Of a stretch of DNA of 64,000 bases, positions 36,239 to 42,984 are shown piece by piece (positions within the stretch are counted from its first letter, which is position 1; the number at the start of each line of letters is the position of its first letter). The translations under genes were made by a program, and so were the position numbers. The notes beneath the pieces were generated by a model. The model was not told where the DNA came from. It made no database searches and was given only the letters and a program-made list of their open reading frames with translations. Origin of the DNA: Streptomyces tuirus (GTDB lineage Bacteria; Actinomycetota; Actinomycetes; Streptomycetales; Streptomycetaceae). Location: contig NZ_AP023439.1 of NCBI RefSeq assembly GCF_014701095.1, forward strand, positions 4,514,001 through 4,578,000, read 5' to 3'.

Positions 36239-36586
36239 ATGGAAGCCAGGGCCCAGGCGCGGTACATCCGCGTCACGCCCATGAAGGCCCGCCGCGTGGT
36301 GGACCTCATCCGTGGCCTGAACGCCACGGAGGCTCAGGCGGTCCTGCGTTTCGCCCCGCAGGCCGCGAGCCAGCCGGTCGGCAAGGTGCTTGACAGCGCC
36401 ATCGCCAACGCCGCGCACAACTACGACCACACCGATGTCGACAGCCTCTTCGTCTCCGAGGCCTACGTCGACGAGGGCCCGACCCTGAAGCGGTTCCGGC
36501 CGCGTGCCCAGGGCCGTGCCTACCGGATCCGCAAGCGGACCAGCCACATCACCGTGGTCGTCAGCAGCAAGGAAGGAACCCGGTAA
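36239..36586 (+). CDS. rplV: 50S ribosomal protein L22
   Basis: 115 residues from the ATG behind TGGAAGGACAACC, giving MEARAQARYIRVTPMKARRV. An in-frame ATG 30 nt upstream (MTMTDTGRTT) would add ten residues but has a weaker site. The tunnel hairpin SEAYVDEGPTLKRFRPRAQGRAYRIRKR (in parts), where macrolide-resistance deletions occur, is intact. L22 lines the exit tunnel with L4. Confidence 0.95.
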   Translation: MEARAQARYIRVTPMKARRVVDLIRGLNATEAQAVLRFAPQAASQPVGKVLDSAIANAAHNYDHTDVDSLFVSEAYVDEGPTLKRFRPRAQGRAYRIRKRTSHITVVVSSKEGTR

Positions 36587-37413
36587 TGGGCCAGAAGGTA
36601 AACCCGCACGGGTTCCGGCTCGGTGTCACGACCGACTTCAAGTCGCGTTGGTACGCCGACAAGCTGTACAAGGACTACGTCAAGGAAGACGTCGCCATCC
36701 GTCGGATGATGACGTCCGGCATGGAGCGCGCCGGCATCTCGAAGGTTGAGATCGAGCGCACCCGTGACCGCGTGCGTGTGGACATCCACACCGCTCGTCC
36801 GGGCATCGTCATCGGCCGCCGTGGCGCCGAGGCCGACCGCATCCGCGGTGACCTCGAGAAGCTCACGGGCAAGCAGGTCCAGCTGAACATCCTCGAGGTC
36901 AAGAACCCCGAGACCGACGCTCAGCTGGTTGCCCAGGCCGTCGCCGAGCAGCTCTCCTCCCGCGTCTCCTTCCGCCGCGCCATGCGCAAGAGCATGCAGT
37001 CGGCGATGAAGGCGGGCGCCAAGGGCATCAAGATCCAGTGCGGTGGCCGCCTCGGTGGCGCCGAGATGTCCCGCTCGGAGTTCTACCGCGAGGGCCGTGT
37101 GCCCCTGCACACGCTCCGCGCGAACGTGGACTACGGCTTCTTCGAGGCCAAGACGACCTTCGGCCGCATCGGCGTGAAGGTCTGGATCTACAAGGGCGAC
37201 GTCAAGAACATCGCCGAGGTCCGCGCCGAGAACGCCGCGGCCCGTGCGGGCAACCGCCCGGCCCGTGGTGGCGCCGACCGCCCGGCCCGTGGTGGCCGCG
37301 GTGGCGAGCGTGGCGGGCGCGGTCGTAAGCCGCAGCAGGCTGCCGGCGCCGAGGCCCCCAAGGCCGAGGCTCCCGCCGCCGCTCCGGCTGAGAGCACCGG
37401 AACGGAGGCCTGA
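36586..37413 (+). CDS. rpsC: 30S ribosomal protein S3
   Basis: 275 residues. MGQKVNPHGFRLGVTTDFKSRW, then the KH domain (VRVDIHTARPGIVIGRRGAEAD) and the S3 C-domain (GGRLGGAEMSRSEFYREGRVP). The last 55 residues form a low-complexity tail with RGG-type repeats and then an Ala/Pro/Glu stretch, longer than in E. coli and common in actinobacteria. S3 forms part of the mRNA entry helicase. Its ATG overlaps the rplV stop by one base. Confidence 0.98.
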   Translation: MGQKVNPHGFRLGVTTDFKSRWYADKLYKDYVKEDVAIRRMMTSGMERAGISKVEIERTRDRVRVDIHTARPGIVIGRRGAEADRIRGDLEKLTGKQVQLNILEVKNPETDAQLVAQAVAEQLSSRVSFRRAMRKSMQSAMKAGAKGIKIQCGGRLGGAEMSRSEFYREGRVPLHTLRANVDYGFFEAKTTFGRIGVKVWIYKGDVKNIAEVRAENAAARAGNRPARGGADRPARGGRGGERGGRGRKPQQAAGAEAPKAEAPAAAPAESTGTEA

Positions 37414-37418
37414 CCGTC

Positions 37419-37838
37419 ATGCTGATCCCCCGTAGGGTCAAGCACCGCAAGCAGCACCACCCCAAGCGCAACGGCATGTCCAAGGGTGGCACGCAGGTTG
37501 CGTTCGGCGAGTACGGCATCCAGGCGCTGACCCCGGCCTACGTGACGAACCGCCAGATCGAGGCGGCTCGTATCGCGATGACCCGCCACATCAAGCGTGG
37601 CGGCAAGGTCTGGATCAACATCTACCCGGACCGCCCCCTCACCAAGAAGCCCGCCGAGACCCGCATGGGTTCCGGTAAGGGTTCTCCTGAGTGGTGGATC
37701 GCCAACGTCAAGCCCGGACGTGTGATGTTCGAGCTGTCGTACCCCAACGAGAAGATCGCGCGCGAGGCTCTGACCCGTGCGGCTCACAAGCTGCCGATGA
37801 AGTGCAAGATCGTCAAGCGCGAGGCAGGTGAAGCGTGA
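37419..37838 (+). CDS. rplP: 50S ribosomal protein L16
   Basis: 139 residues. MLIPRRVKHRKQHHPKRNG at the start and the signature GKVWINIYPDRPLTKKPAETRMGSGKG by parts. L16 organises the A-site tRNA elbow and peptidyl-transferase centre. It starts five bases after rpsC, behind CCGGAACGGAGGCC. The arginine that is hydroxylated in some bacteria (in the RMGSGKGSPE loop) is present. Confidence 0.98.
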   Translation: MLIPRRVKHRKQHHPKRNGMSKGGTQVAFGEYGIQALTPAYVTNRQIEAARIAMTRHIKRGGKVWINIYPDRPLTKKPAETRMGSGKGSPEWWIANVKPGRVMFELSYPNEKIAREALTRAAHKLPMKCKIVKREAGEA

Positions 37839-38062
37839 TGTCGGCCGGTACCAAGGCGTCTGAGCTGCGCGAGCTGGGCAACGAGGAGCTTCTCGCGAAG
37901 CTTCGCGAGGCCAAGGAAGAGCTGTTCAACCTCCGCTTCCAGGCGGCGACGGGTCAGCTCGAGAACCACGGTCGGCTCAAGGCCGTCCGCAAGGACATCG
38001 CGCGGATCTACACCCTGATGCGTGAGCGCGAGCTGGGCATCGAGACGGTGGAGAGCGCCTGA
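37838..38062 (+). CDS. rpmC: 50S ribosomal protein L29
   Basis: 74 residues, a two-helix protein at the tunnel exit: MSAGTKASELRELGNEELL, LFNLRFQAATGQLENHGRLK and IARIYTLMRERELGIE. The ATG sharing one base with the rplP stop gives the family's usual N-terminus; a GTG directly before it is a possible variant. Tight coupling with rplP and rpsQ. Confidence 0.96.
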   Translation: MSAGTKASELRELGNEELLAKLREAKEELFNLRFQAATGQLENHGRLKAVRKDIARIYTLMRERELGIETVESA

Positions 38063-38349
38063 TGAGCGAGAGCAACGTGACTGAAGAGACCAAGACGGGC
38101 CGCGGTTTCCGCAAGACCCGCGAGGGCCTGGTCGTCAGCGACAAGATGGACAAGACCGTCGTCGTCGCCGTCGAGGACCGCGTCAAGCACGCGCTGTACG
38201 GCAAGGTCATCCGCCGTACCAACAAGCTCAAGGCGCACGACGAGCAGAACGCCGCGGGCGTCGGCGACCGTGTCCTCCTCATGGAGACCCGGCCGCTGTC
38301 CGCGACCAAGCGCTGGCGCGTCGTCGAGATCCTCGAGAAGGCCAAGTAA
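38062..38349 (+). CDS. rpsQ: 30S ribosomal protein S17
   Basis: 95 residues. After an N-terminal extension (MSESNVTEETKTGRGFRKTR) the conserved core reads GLVVSDKMDKTVVVAVEDRVKH and HDEQNAAGVGDRVLLMETRPLS by parts. S17 is a primary 16S rRNA 5'-domain binder. ATG overlaps the rpmC stop. It is followed by a 104-bp gap with two hairpins, the first wide gap in this operon. Confidence 0.97.
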   Translation: MSESNVTEETKTGRGFRKTREGLVVSDKMDKTVVVAVEDRVKHALYGKVIRRTNKLKAHDEQNAAGVGDRVLLMETRPLSATKRWRVVEILEKAK

Positions 38350-38354
38350 TCCCT

Positions 38355-38373
38355 CCTAGGGGGACCCCCTAGG
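38355..38373. other. Perfect palindrome hairpin after rpsQ
   Basis: CCTAGGGG/CCCCTAGG around a 3-nt turn, six bases after the rpsQ stop. No T-tract. Confidence 0.7.
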
Positions 38374-38390
38374 CATCGTTCCGCCAGGCT

Positions 38391-38425
38391 CGGGGCGGGG
38401 TGTGCGCGTTGCGCAGCCCGCCCCG
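38391..38425 (+). other. Two-tier hairpin before rplN
   Basis: Outer 9-bp stem CGGGGCGGG/CCCGCCCCG and inner 5-bp stem TGCGC/GCGCA, ending 28 nt before the rplN start. With the palindrome upstream it may act as an attenuator or processing site between the S10 part and the spc part. Confidence 0.65.
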
Positions 38426-38453
38426 GGAACCGGCAGACAATCAGGAGATAGAC

Positions 38454-38822
38454 GTGATCCAGCAGGAGTCGCGACTGCGTGTCGCCGACAACACTGGTGC
38501 GAAGGAGATCCTTTGCATCCGTGTGCTCGGCGGCTCCGGTCGCCGCTACGCGGGTATCGGTGACGTCATCGTCGCCACCGTCAAGGACGCGATCCCCGGC
38601 GGCAACGTGAAGAAGGGTGACGTCATCAAGGCGGTCATCGTTCGCACCGTCAAGGAGCGCCGCCGTCCGGACGGCTCGTACATCCGCTTCGACGAGAACG
38701 CCGCCGTCATTCTCAAGAACGACGGCGACCCTCGTGGCACCCGTATCTTCGGCCCGGTCGGCCGGGAGCTGCGCGAGAAGAAGTTCATGAAGATCATCTC
38801 CCTCGCGCCGGAGGTGCTGTGA
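38454..38822 (+). CDS. rplN: 50S ribosomal protein L14
   Basis: 122 residues, exact family length. MIQQESRLRVADNTGAKEILCIRVLGG at the start (in parts) and the signature IKAVIVRTVKERRRPDGSYIRFDENAAVI by parts. L14 lies at the subunit interface and is the target of the silencing factor RsfS. GTG start behind AGGAGATAGAC; upstream in-frame codons fall within the hairpins. First gene of the spc part of the operon. Confidence 0.98.
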   Translation: MIQQESRLRVADNTGAKEILCIRVLGGSGRRYAGIGDVIVATVKDAIPGGNVKKGDVIKAVIVRTVKERRRPDGSYIRFDENAAVILKNDGDPRGTRIFGPVGRELREKKFMKIISLAPEVL

Positions 38823-38824
38823 GC

Positions 38825-39148
38825 ATGAAGATCAAGAAGGGCGACCTGGTTCAGGTCATCACCGGTAAGGACAAGGGCAAGCAGGGCAAGGTCATCGCGG
38901 CCTTCCCCCGCGAGGACCGTGTCCTGGTCGAGGGTGTCAACCGGGTCAAGAAGCACACCAAGGCCGGTCCGACGGCTCGCGGTTCGCAGGCCGGCGGCAT
39001 CGTCACCACCGAGGCGCCGATCCACGTCTCCAACGTCCAGCTGGTCGCGGAGAAGGACGGCAACAAGGTCGTGACCCGCGTCGGTTACCGCTTCGACGAC
39101 GAAGGCAACAAGATCCGCGTTGCCAAGCGGACGGGTGAGGACATCTGA
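38825..39148 (+). CDS. rplX: 50S ribosomal protein L24
   Basis: 107 residues from the ATG MKIKKGDLVQVITGKDKGKQ, a KOW-type domain, with EDRVLVEGVNRVKKHTK. L24 starts 50S assembly. A GTG six bases earlier overlaps the rplN stop and would add two residues (MS); the ATG gives the usual N-terminus. Ends sharing one base with rplE. Confidence 0.96.
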   Translation: MKIKKGDLVQVITGKDKGKQGKVIAAFPREDRVLVEGVNRVKKHTKAGPTARGSQAGGIVTTEAPIHVSNVQLVAEKDGNKVVTRVGYRFDDEGNKIRVAKRTGEDI

Positions 39149-39705
39149 TGACGACCACCACCAGCCCGCGTCTGAAGCAGAAGTACCGTGAGGAGATCAC
39201 GGGCAAGCTGCGTGACGAGTTCAAGTACGAGAACGTCATGCAGATCCCCGGTCTCGTCAAGATCGTGGTCAACATGGGTGTGGGCGACGCCGCCCGCGAC
39301 TCCAAGCTGATCGAGGGCGCCATCCGCGACCTCACCACGATCACCGGTCAGAAGCCGGCCGTCACCAAGGCCCGCAAGTCCATCGCGCAGTTCAAGCTGC
39401 GTGAGGGCCAGCCGATCGGTGCCCACGTCACGCTCCGTGGCGACCGCATGTGGGAGTTCCTGGACCGCACCCTGTCGCTCGCGCTGCCGCGCATCCGCGA
39501 CTTCCGCGGCCTGTCCCCCAAGCAGTTCGACGGCCGTGGCAACTACACCTTCGGTCTCACGGAGCAGGTCATGTTCCACGAGATCGACCAGGACAAGATC
39601 GACCGCACCCGGGGTATGGACATCACCGTGGTGACCACGGCGACCAACGACGCTGAGGGCCGCGCGCTCCTTCGTCACCTCGGCTTCCCCTTCAAGGAGG
39701 CGTGA
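39148..39705 (+). CDS. rplE: 50S ribosomal protein L5
   Basis: 185 residues. VMQIPGLVKIVVNMGVGDAA, the 5S rRNA contact region GQKPAVTKARKSIAQFKLREG, and RDFRGLSPKQFDGRGNYTFGL are present. L5 binds 5S rRNA and the P-site tRNA. ATG overlaps the rplX stop by one base. N-terminal MTTTTSPRLKQKYREEI is typical for Streptomyces. Confidence 0.98.
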   Translation: MTTTTSPRLKQKYREEITGKLRDEFKYENVMQIPGLVKIVVNMGVGDAARDSKLIEGAIRDLTTITGQKPAVTKARKSIAQFKLREGQPIGAHVTLRGDRMWEFLDRTLSLALPRIRDFRGLSPKQFDGRGNYTFGLTEQVMFHEIDQDKIDRTRGMDITVVTTATNDAEGRALLRHLGFPFKEA

Positions 39706-39710
39706 GCGAG

Positions 39711-39896
39711 ATGGCGAAGAAGGCTCTGATCGCTAAGGCTGCTCGCAAGCCCAAGTTCGGTGTGCGTGGCTACACCCGCTGCCAGCGCTGCGGCCGCCCG
39801 CACTCCGTGTACCGCAAGTTCGGCCTGTGCCGCGTGTGCCTTCGTGAGATGGCTCACCGTGGCGAGCTGCCGGGCGTGACCAAGAGCTCCTGGTAA
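39711..39896 (+). CDS. rpsZ: 30S ribosomal protein S14, zinc-binding type Z
   Basis: 61 residues, the short S14 form. MAKKALIAKAARKPKF and two CxxC pairs (CQRC and CRVC) show the zinc-binding type; Streptomyces usually keep a longer zinc-free paralogue elsewhere, induced by zinc shortage. The ATG was preferred to a GTG three codons upstream that overlaps the rplE stop. A 213-bp gap with a long hairpin follows. Confidence 0.96.
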   Translation: MAKKALIAKAARKPKFGVRGYTRCQRCGRPHSVYRKFGLCRVCLREMAHRGELPGVTKSSW

Positions 39897-39939
39897 TCCC
39901 CCCTATAAGGGATTTGCAGGGCTCTCGGTAAGCATCTGG

Positions 39940-39996
39940 GGCGGCAGGACGCCCAGCCCACATGCCTTAGGCTTGTGGGGTTGGGCGTCTGCCGCC
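39940..39996 (+). other. Long imperfect hairpin between rpsZ and rpsH
   Basis: Outer 8 bp GGCGGCAG/CTGCCGCC, middle ACGCCC/GGGCGT, and an upper CCCACA/TGTGGG with tip GCC-TTA-GGC: about 25 pairs with a few mismatches and a bulged G. It is the largest stem in the ribosomal run, with no T-tract behind it. Confidence 0.75.
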
Positions 39997-40109
39997 GCCC
40001 TTACGACTTACTACGCCGTAGGTCCACCGCGCCGCACCCGTCCCGTCTCGGATCGGGGAGAGGGATGGCGCACCAGGAAACCCCGGCGAGAGAGGCCACA
40101 GGCCAATTC

Positions 40110-40508
40110 ATGACCATGACTGATCCGATCGCAGACATGCTGACGCGTCTGCGGAACGCGAACTCGGCGTACCACGACTCCGTGACGATGCCGGCGTCCA
40201 AGATCAAGTCGCACATCGCGGAGATCCTCCAGCAGGAGGGCTTCATCACGGGCTGGAAGGTCGAGGACGCCGAGGTCGGCAAGAACCTCGTCCTGGAGCT
40301 GAAGTTCGGCCCCAACCGTGAGCGCTCCATCGCGGGCATCAAGCGGATCTCCAAGCCCGGTCTCCGGGTGTACGCGAAGTCCACCAACCTGCCGAAGGTT
40401 CTCGGCGGCCTGGGCGTGGCCATCATCTCCACGTCGCACGGGCTCCTGACCGACAAGCAGGCGCAGAAGAAGGGCGTGGGTGGGGAAGTCCTCGCCTACG
40501 TCTGGTAA
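40110..40508 (+). CDS. rpsH: 30S ribosomal protein S8
   Basis: 132 residues, starting MTMTDPIADMLTRLRNAN, the conserved N-terminus. C-terminal signature AIISTSHGLLTDKQAQKKGVGGEVLAYVW by parts. S8 binds 16S rRNA helix 21 and in E. coli represses the spc operon by binding a mimic near rplE. An in-frame ATG 45 nt upstream has a far better ribosome-binding site (GGGGAGAGGG) and would add 15 residues (MAHQETPAREATGQF), so a longer form is possible. Confidence 0.95.
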   Translation: MTMTDPIADMLTRLRNANSAYHDSVTMPASKIKSHIAEILQQEGFITGWKVEDAEVGKNLVLELKFGPNRERSIAGIKRISKPGLRVYAKSTNLPKVLGGLGVAIISTSHGLLTDKQAQKKGVGGEVLAYVW

Positions 40509-40532
40509 TTCGGGAACGGAGGAGAGACAGCA

Positions 40533-41072
40533 ATGTCGCGTATCGGCAAGCTCCCCATCCCGGTTCCCGCCGGCGTGGACGTCACCATCGACGGCCGTAC
40601 GGTCGCGGTCAAGGGCCCCAAGGGCGAACTGACCCACACCGTCATCGCGCCGATCGACATCGCTAAGGCCGAGGACGGCACCCTTCAGGTGCTGCGGCCG
40701 AACGACGAGCGGCAGAGCAAGGCCCTGCACGGCCTGTCCCGCACGCTGGTGGCGAACATGATCACCGGTGTGACCACGGGATACGTCAAGAAGCTCGAAA
40801 TCAGCGGTGTCGGTTACCGTGTCGTGGCCAAGGGCTCCAACCTGGAGTTCTCCCTGGGCTACAGCCACCCGATCCTGGTCGAGGCCCCCGAGGGCATCAC
40901 CTTCAAGGTGGAGTCCCCGACCCGTTTCTCGGTCGAGGGCATCGACAAGCAGAAGGTCGGCGAGGTTGCGGCCAACATCCGCAAGCTGCGCAAGCCCGAC
41001 CCGTACAAGGCCAAGGGCGTCAAGTACGAGGGCGAAGTCATCCGCCGCAAGGTCGGAAAGGCGGGTAAGTAA
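40533..41072 (+). CDS. rplF: 50S ribosomal protein L6
   Basis: 179 residues, two repeated L6 domains. MSRIGKLPIPVPAGVDVTI and the signature near the C-terminus LRKPDPYKAKGVKYEGEVIRRK (in parts). It lies near the sarcin-ricin loop and contacts elongation factors. ATG behind GAACGGAGGAGAGACA. Spacing to rpsH is 24 bp and to rplR 3 bp. Confidence 0.98.
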   Translation: MSRIGKLPIPVPAGVDVTIDGRTVAVKGPKGELTHTVIAPIDIAKAEDGTLQVLRPNDERQSKALHGLSRTLVANMITGVTTGYVKKLEISGVGYRVVAKGSNLEFSLGYSHPILVEAPEGITFKVESPTRFSVEGIDKQKVGEVAANIRKLRKPDPYKAKGVKYEGEVIRRKVGKAGK

Positions 41073-41075
41073 GCC

Positions 41076-41459
41076 ATGGCATACGGACAGAAGATCCTTA
41101 AGGGCGACGCCTACAAGCGCGCCGCGATCAAGCGCCGCCACATCCGGAGCCGTAAGCACATCAACGGAACGGCGGAGCGTCCGCGTCTGGTCGTTACCCG
41201 CTCGAACCGCCACATCGTGGCCCAGGTGATCGACGACATCAAGGGTCACACCCTGGCGTCGGCGTCCACCCTGGACACCTCGATCCGCGGTGGCGAGGGC
41301 GACAAGTCCGCGCAGGCCAAGCAGGTCGGCGCCCTGGTCGCCGAGCGCGCCAAGGCCGCCGGTGTCGAGGCCGTCGTGTTCGACCGTGGTGGTAACCAGT
41401 ACGCGGGGCGCATCGCCGCCCTGGCGGACGCCGCCCGCGAGGCCGGACTCAAGTTCTGA
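41076..41459 (+). CDS. rplR: 50S ribosomal protein L18
   Basis: 127 residues. A basic N-terminus MAYGQKILKGDAYKRAAIKRRH, then RPRLVVTRSNRHIVAQVIDD and the C-terminal FDRGGNQYAGRIAALADAAREAGLKF in parts. L18 binds 5S rRNA with L5 and L25. It begins three bases after the rplF stop, so the two are coupled. Confidence 0.97.
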   Translation: MAYGQKILKGDAYKRAAIKRRHIRSRKHINGTAERPRLVVTRSNRHIVAQVIDDIKGHTLASASTLDTSIRGGEGDKSAQAKQVGALVAERAKAAGVEAVVFDRGGNQYAGRIAALADAAREAGLKF

Positions 41460-41500
41460 GTCGGTTCCGTAGCTAGCGGAAACAGAGAGAGGTAATTCCA

Positions 41501-42106
41501 ATGGCTGGACCCCAGCGCCGCGGTGGCGGTGCCGGTGGCGGCGAGCGGCGGGACCGGAAGGGCCGTGACGGCGGCGCTGCTGCCGCCGAGAAGACCGCGT
41601 ACGTTGAGCGCGTTGTCGCGATCAACCGCGTCGCCAAGGTTGTGAAGGGTGGTCGTCGCTTCAGCTTCACCGCGCTGGTCGTGGTGGGCGACGGTGACGG
41701 CACCGTGGGTGTCGGTTACGGCAAGGCCAAGGAGGTGCCGGCCGCCATCGCCAAGGGTGTGGAGGAGGCCAAGAAGCACTTCTTCAAGGTCCCCCGTATC
41801 CAGGGCACCATCCCGCACCCCATCCAGGGTGAGAAGGCTGCCGGCGTCGTGCTCCTGAAGCCCGCGTCGCCCGGTACCGGTGTTATCGCCGGTGGTCCGG
41901 TGCGTGCCGTGCTCGAGTGCGCCGGTATCCACGACGTGCTGTCGAAGTCGCTCGGCTCCGACAACGCGATCAACATCGTGCACGCGACCGTGGAGGCCCT
42001 GAAGGGTCTGCAGCGTCCCGAGGAGATCGCGGCCCGCCGTGGTCTGCCGCTCGAGGACGTCGCTCCCGCGGCTCTTCTCCGTGCGCGTGCCGGGGCGGGT
42101 GCGTAA
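41501..42106 (+). CDS. rpsE: 30S ribosomal protein S5
   Basis: 201 residues. A Gly/Arg-rich N-terminal extension (RRGGGAGGGERRDRKGRDGG) precedes the S5 domain VERVVAINRVAKVVKGGRRF and the signature VGYGKAKEVPAAIAKGVEEAKK by parts. S5 affects decoding fidelity and binds at the mRNA entry site; the spectinomycin loop (KVVKGGRRFSF) is wild type. ATG behind AGAGAGGTAATTCC. Confidence 0.98.
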   Translation: MAGPQRRGGGAGGGERRDRKGRDGGAAAAEKTAYVERVVAINRVAKVVKGGRRFSFTALVVVGDGDGTVGVGYGKAKEVPAAIAKGVEEAKKHFFKVPRIQGTIPHPIQGEKAAGVVLLKPASPGTGVIAGGPVRAVLECAGIHDVLSKSLGSDNAINIVHATVEALKGLQRPEEIAARRGLPLEDVAPAALLRARAGAGA

Positions 42107-42108
42107 TC

Positions 42109-42291
42109 ATGGCGCAGCTCAAGATTACGCAGGTCAAGTCCTACATCGGCAGCAAGCAGAACCACCGTGACACCCTGCGTTCCCTTGGTCTCAAGGGCAT
42201 CAACACGCAGGTCGTCAAGGAGGACCGCCCCGAGTTCCGCGGCATGGTGCACACCGTCCGCCACCTCGTGACGGTCGAGGAGGTCGACTGA
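42109..42291 (+). CDS. rpmD: 50S ribosomal protein L30
   Basis: 60 residues, full length. MAQLKITQVKSYIGSKQNHRD, the ferredoxin-like L30 fold with SLGLKGINTQVVKEDRPEF and a VRHLVTVEEVD end. It starts two bases after the rpsE stop and ends two bases before rplO, so translation of the three genes is coupled. Longer in-frame starts overlap rpsE and were rejected. Confidence 0.97.
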   Translation: MAQLKITQVKSYIGSKQNHRDTLRSLGLKGINTQVVKEDRPEFRGMVHTVRHLVTVEEVD

Positions 42292-42293
42292 TC

Positions 42294-42749
42294 ATGGCGG
42301 AGCAGAACCCGCTCAAGATCCACAACCTCCGTCCCGCCCCGGGCGCCAAGACCGCCAAGACCCGTGTGGGTCGTGGTGAGGCGTCGAAGGGTAAGACGGC
42401 CGGTCGTGGTACCAAGGGCACGAAGGCCCGTTACCAGGTTCCGGAGCGCTTCGAGGGTGGCCAGATGCCCCTCCACATGCGTCTCCCGAAGCTGAAGGGC
42501 TTCAAGAACCCGTTCAAGACCGAGTTCCAGGTCGTGAACCTCGACAAGCTGGCCGCGCTCTACCCCGAGGGTGGCGAGGTCACCGTCGAGGGTCTGGTGG
42601 CCAAGGGGGCCGTTCGCAAGAACAGCCTCGTCAAGGTCCTCGGCCAGGGCGAGATCTCCGTGGCGCTGCAGGTGACGGTCGACGCCGTCTCCGGCTCCGC
42701 CAAGGAGAAGATCACCGCCGCCGGCGGTTCCGTCACCGAGCTCGTCTGA
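42294..42749 (+). CDS. rplO: 50S ribosomal protein L15
   Basis: 151 residues. The extended basic N-terminal arm (LKIHNLRPAPGAKTAKTRVGRG, GKTAGRGTKG) threads into 23S rRNA; the C-terminal globular part contains VTVEGLVAKGAVRKNSLVKVLG (parts). Last gene before the terminator that separates the ribosomal run from secY. Its ATG follows rpmD by two bases. Confidence 0.97.
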   Translation: MAEQNPLKIHNLRPAPGAKTAKTRVGRGEASKGKTAGRGTKGTKARYQVPERFEGGQMPLHMRLPKLKGFKNPFKTEFQVVNLDKLAALYPEGGEVTVEGLVAKGAVRKNSLVKVLGQGEISVALQVTVDAVSGSAKEKITAAGGSVTELV

Positions 42750-42784
42750 ACACCACAGGCGTCTCGATGACCTGAGCGATCCCG

Positions 42785-42818
42785 ACCGGGGATACCCCAC
42801 AAATGGGGTATCCCCGGT
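42785..42818 (+). terminator. Terminator between rplO and secY
   Basis: 15-bp perfect stem ACCGGGGATACCCCA with its complement and a CAAA loop. It divides the spc ribosomal genes from secY-adk-map, which therefore need a promoter of their own in the following 165 bp. Confidence 0.88.
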
Positions 42819-42984
42819 TGGTCGTTCCTAGGGCGGCAGTCTCGCCGGTAAGGTGGCCTGCACTGCCCACTTTTCACTGGGTGCTGTACTTCGGGCACTC
42901 ACAGCGGCAGTTGACCGTTACCTATTCGTCGAACCTCAAGACCGTCACCCTTGACGCAGTTGCGCGGGGGTCGCAGGAGGCACC

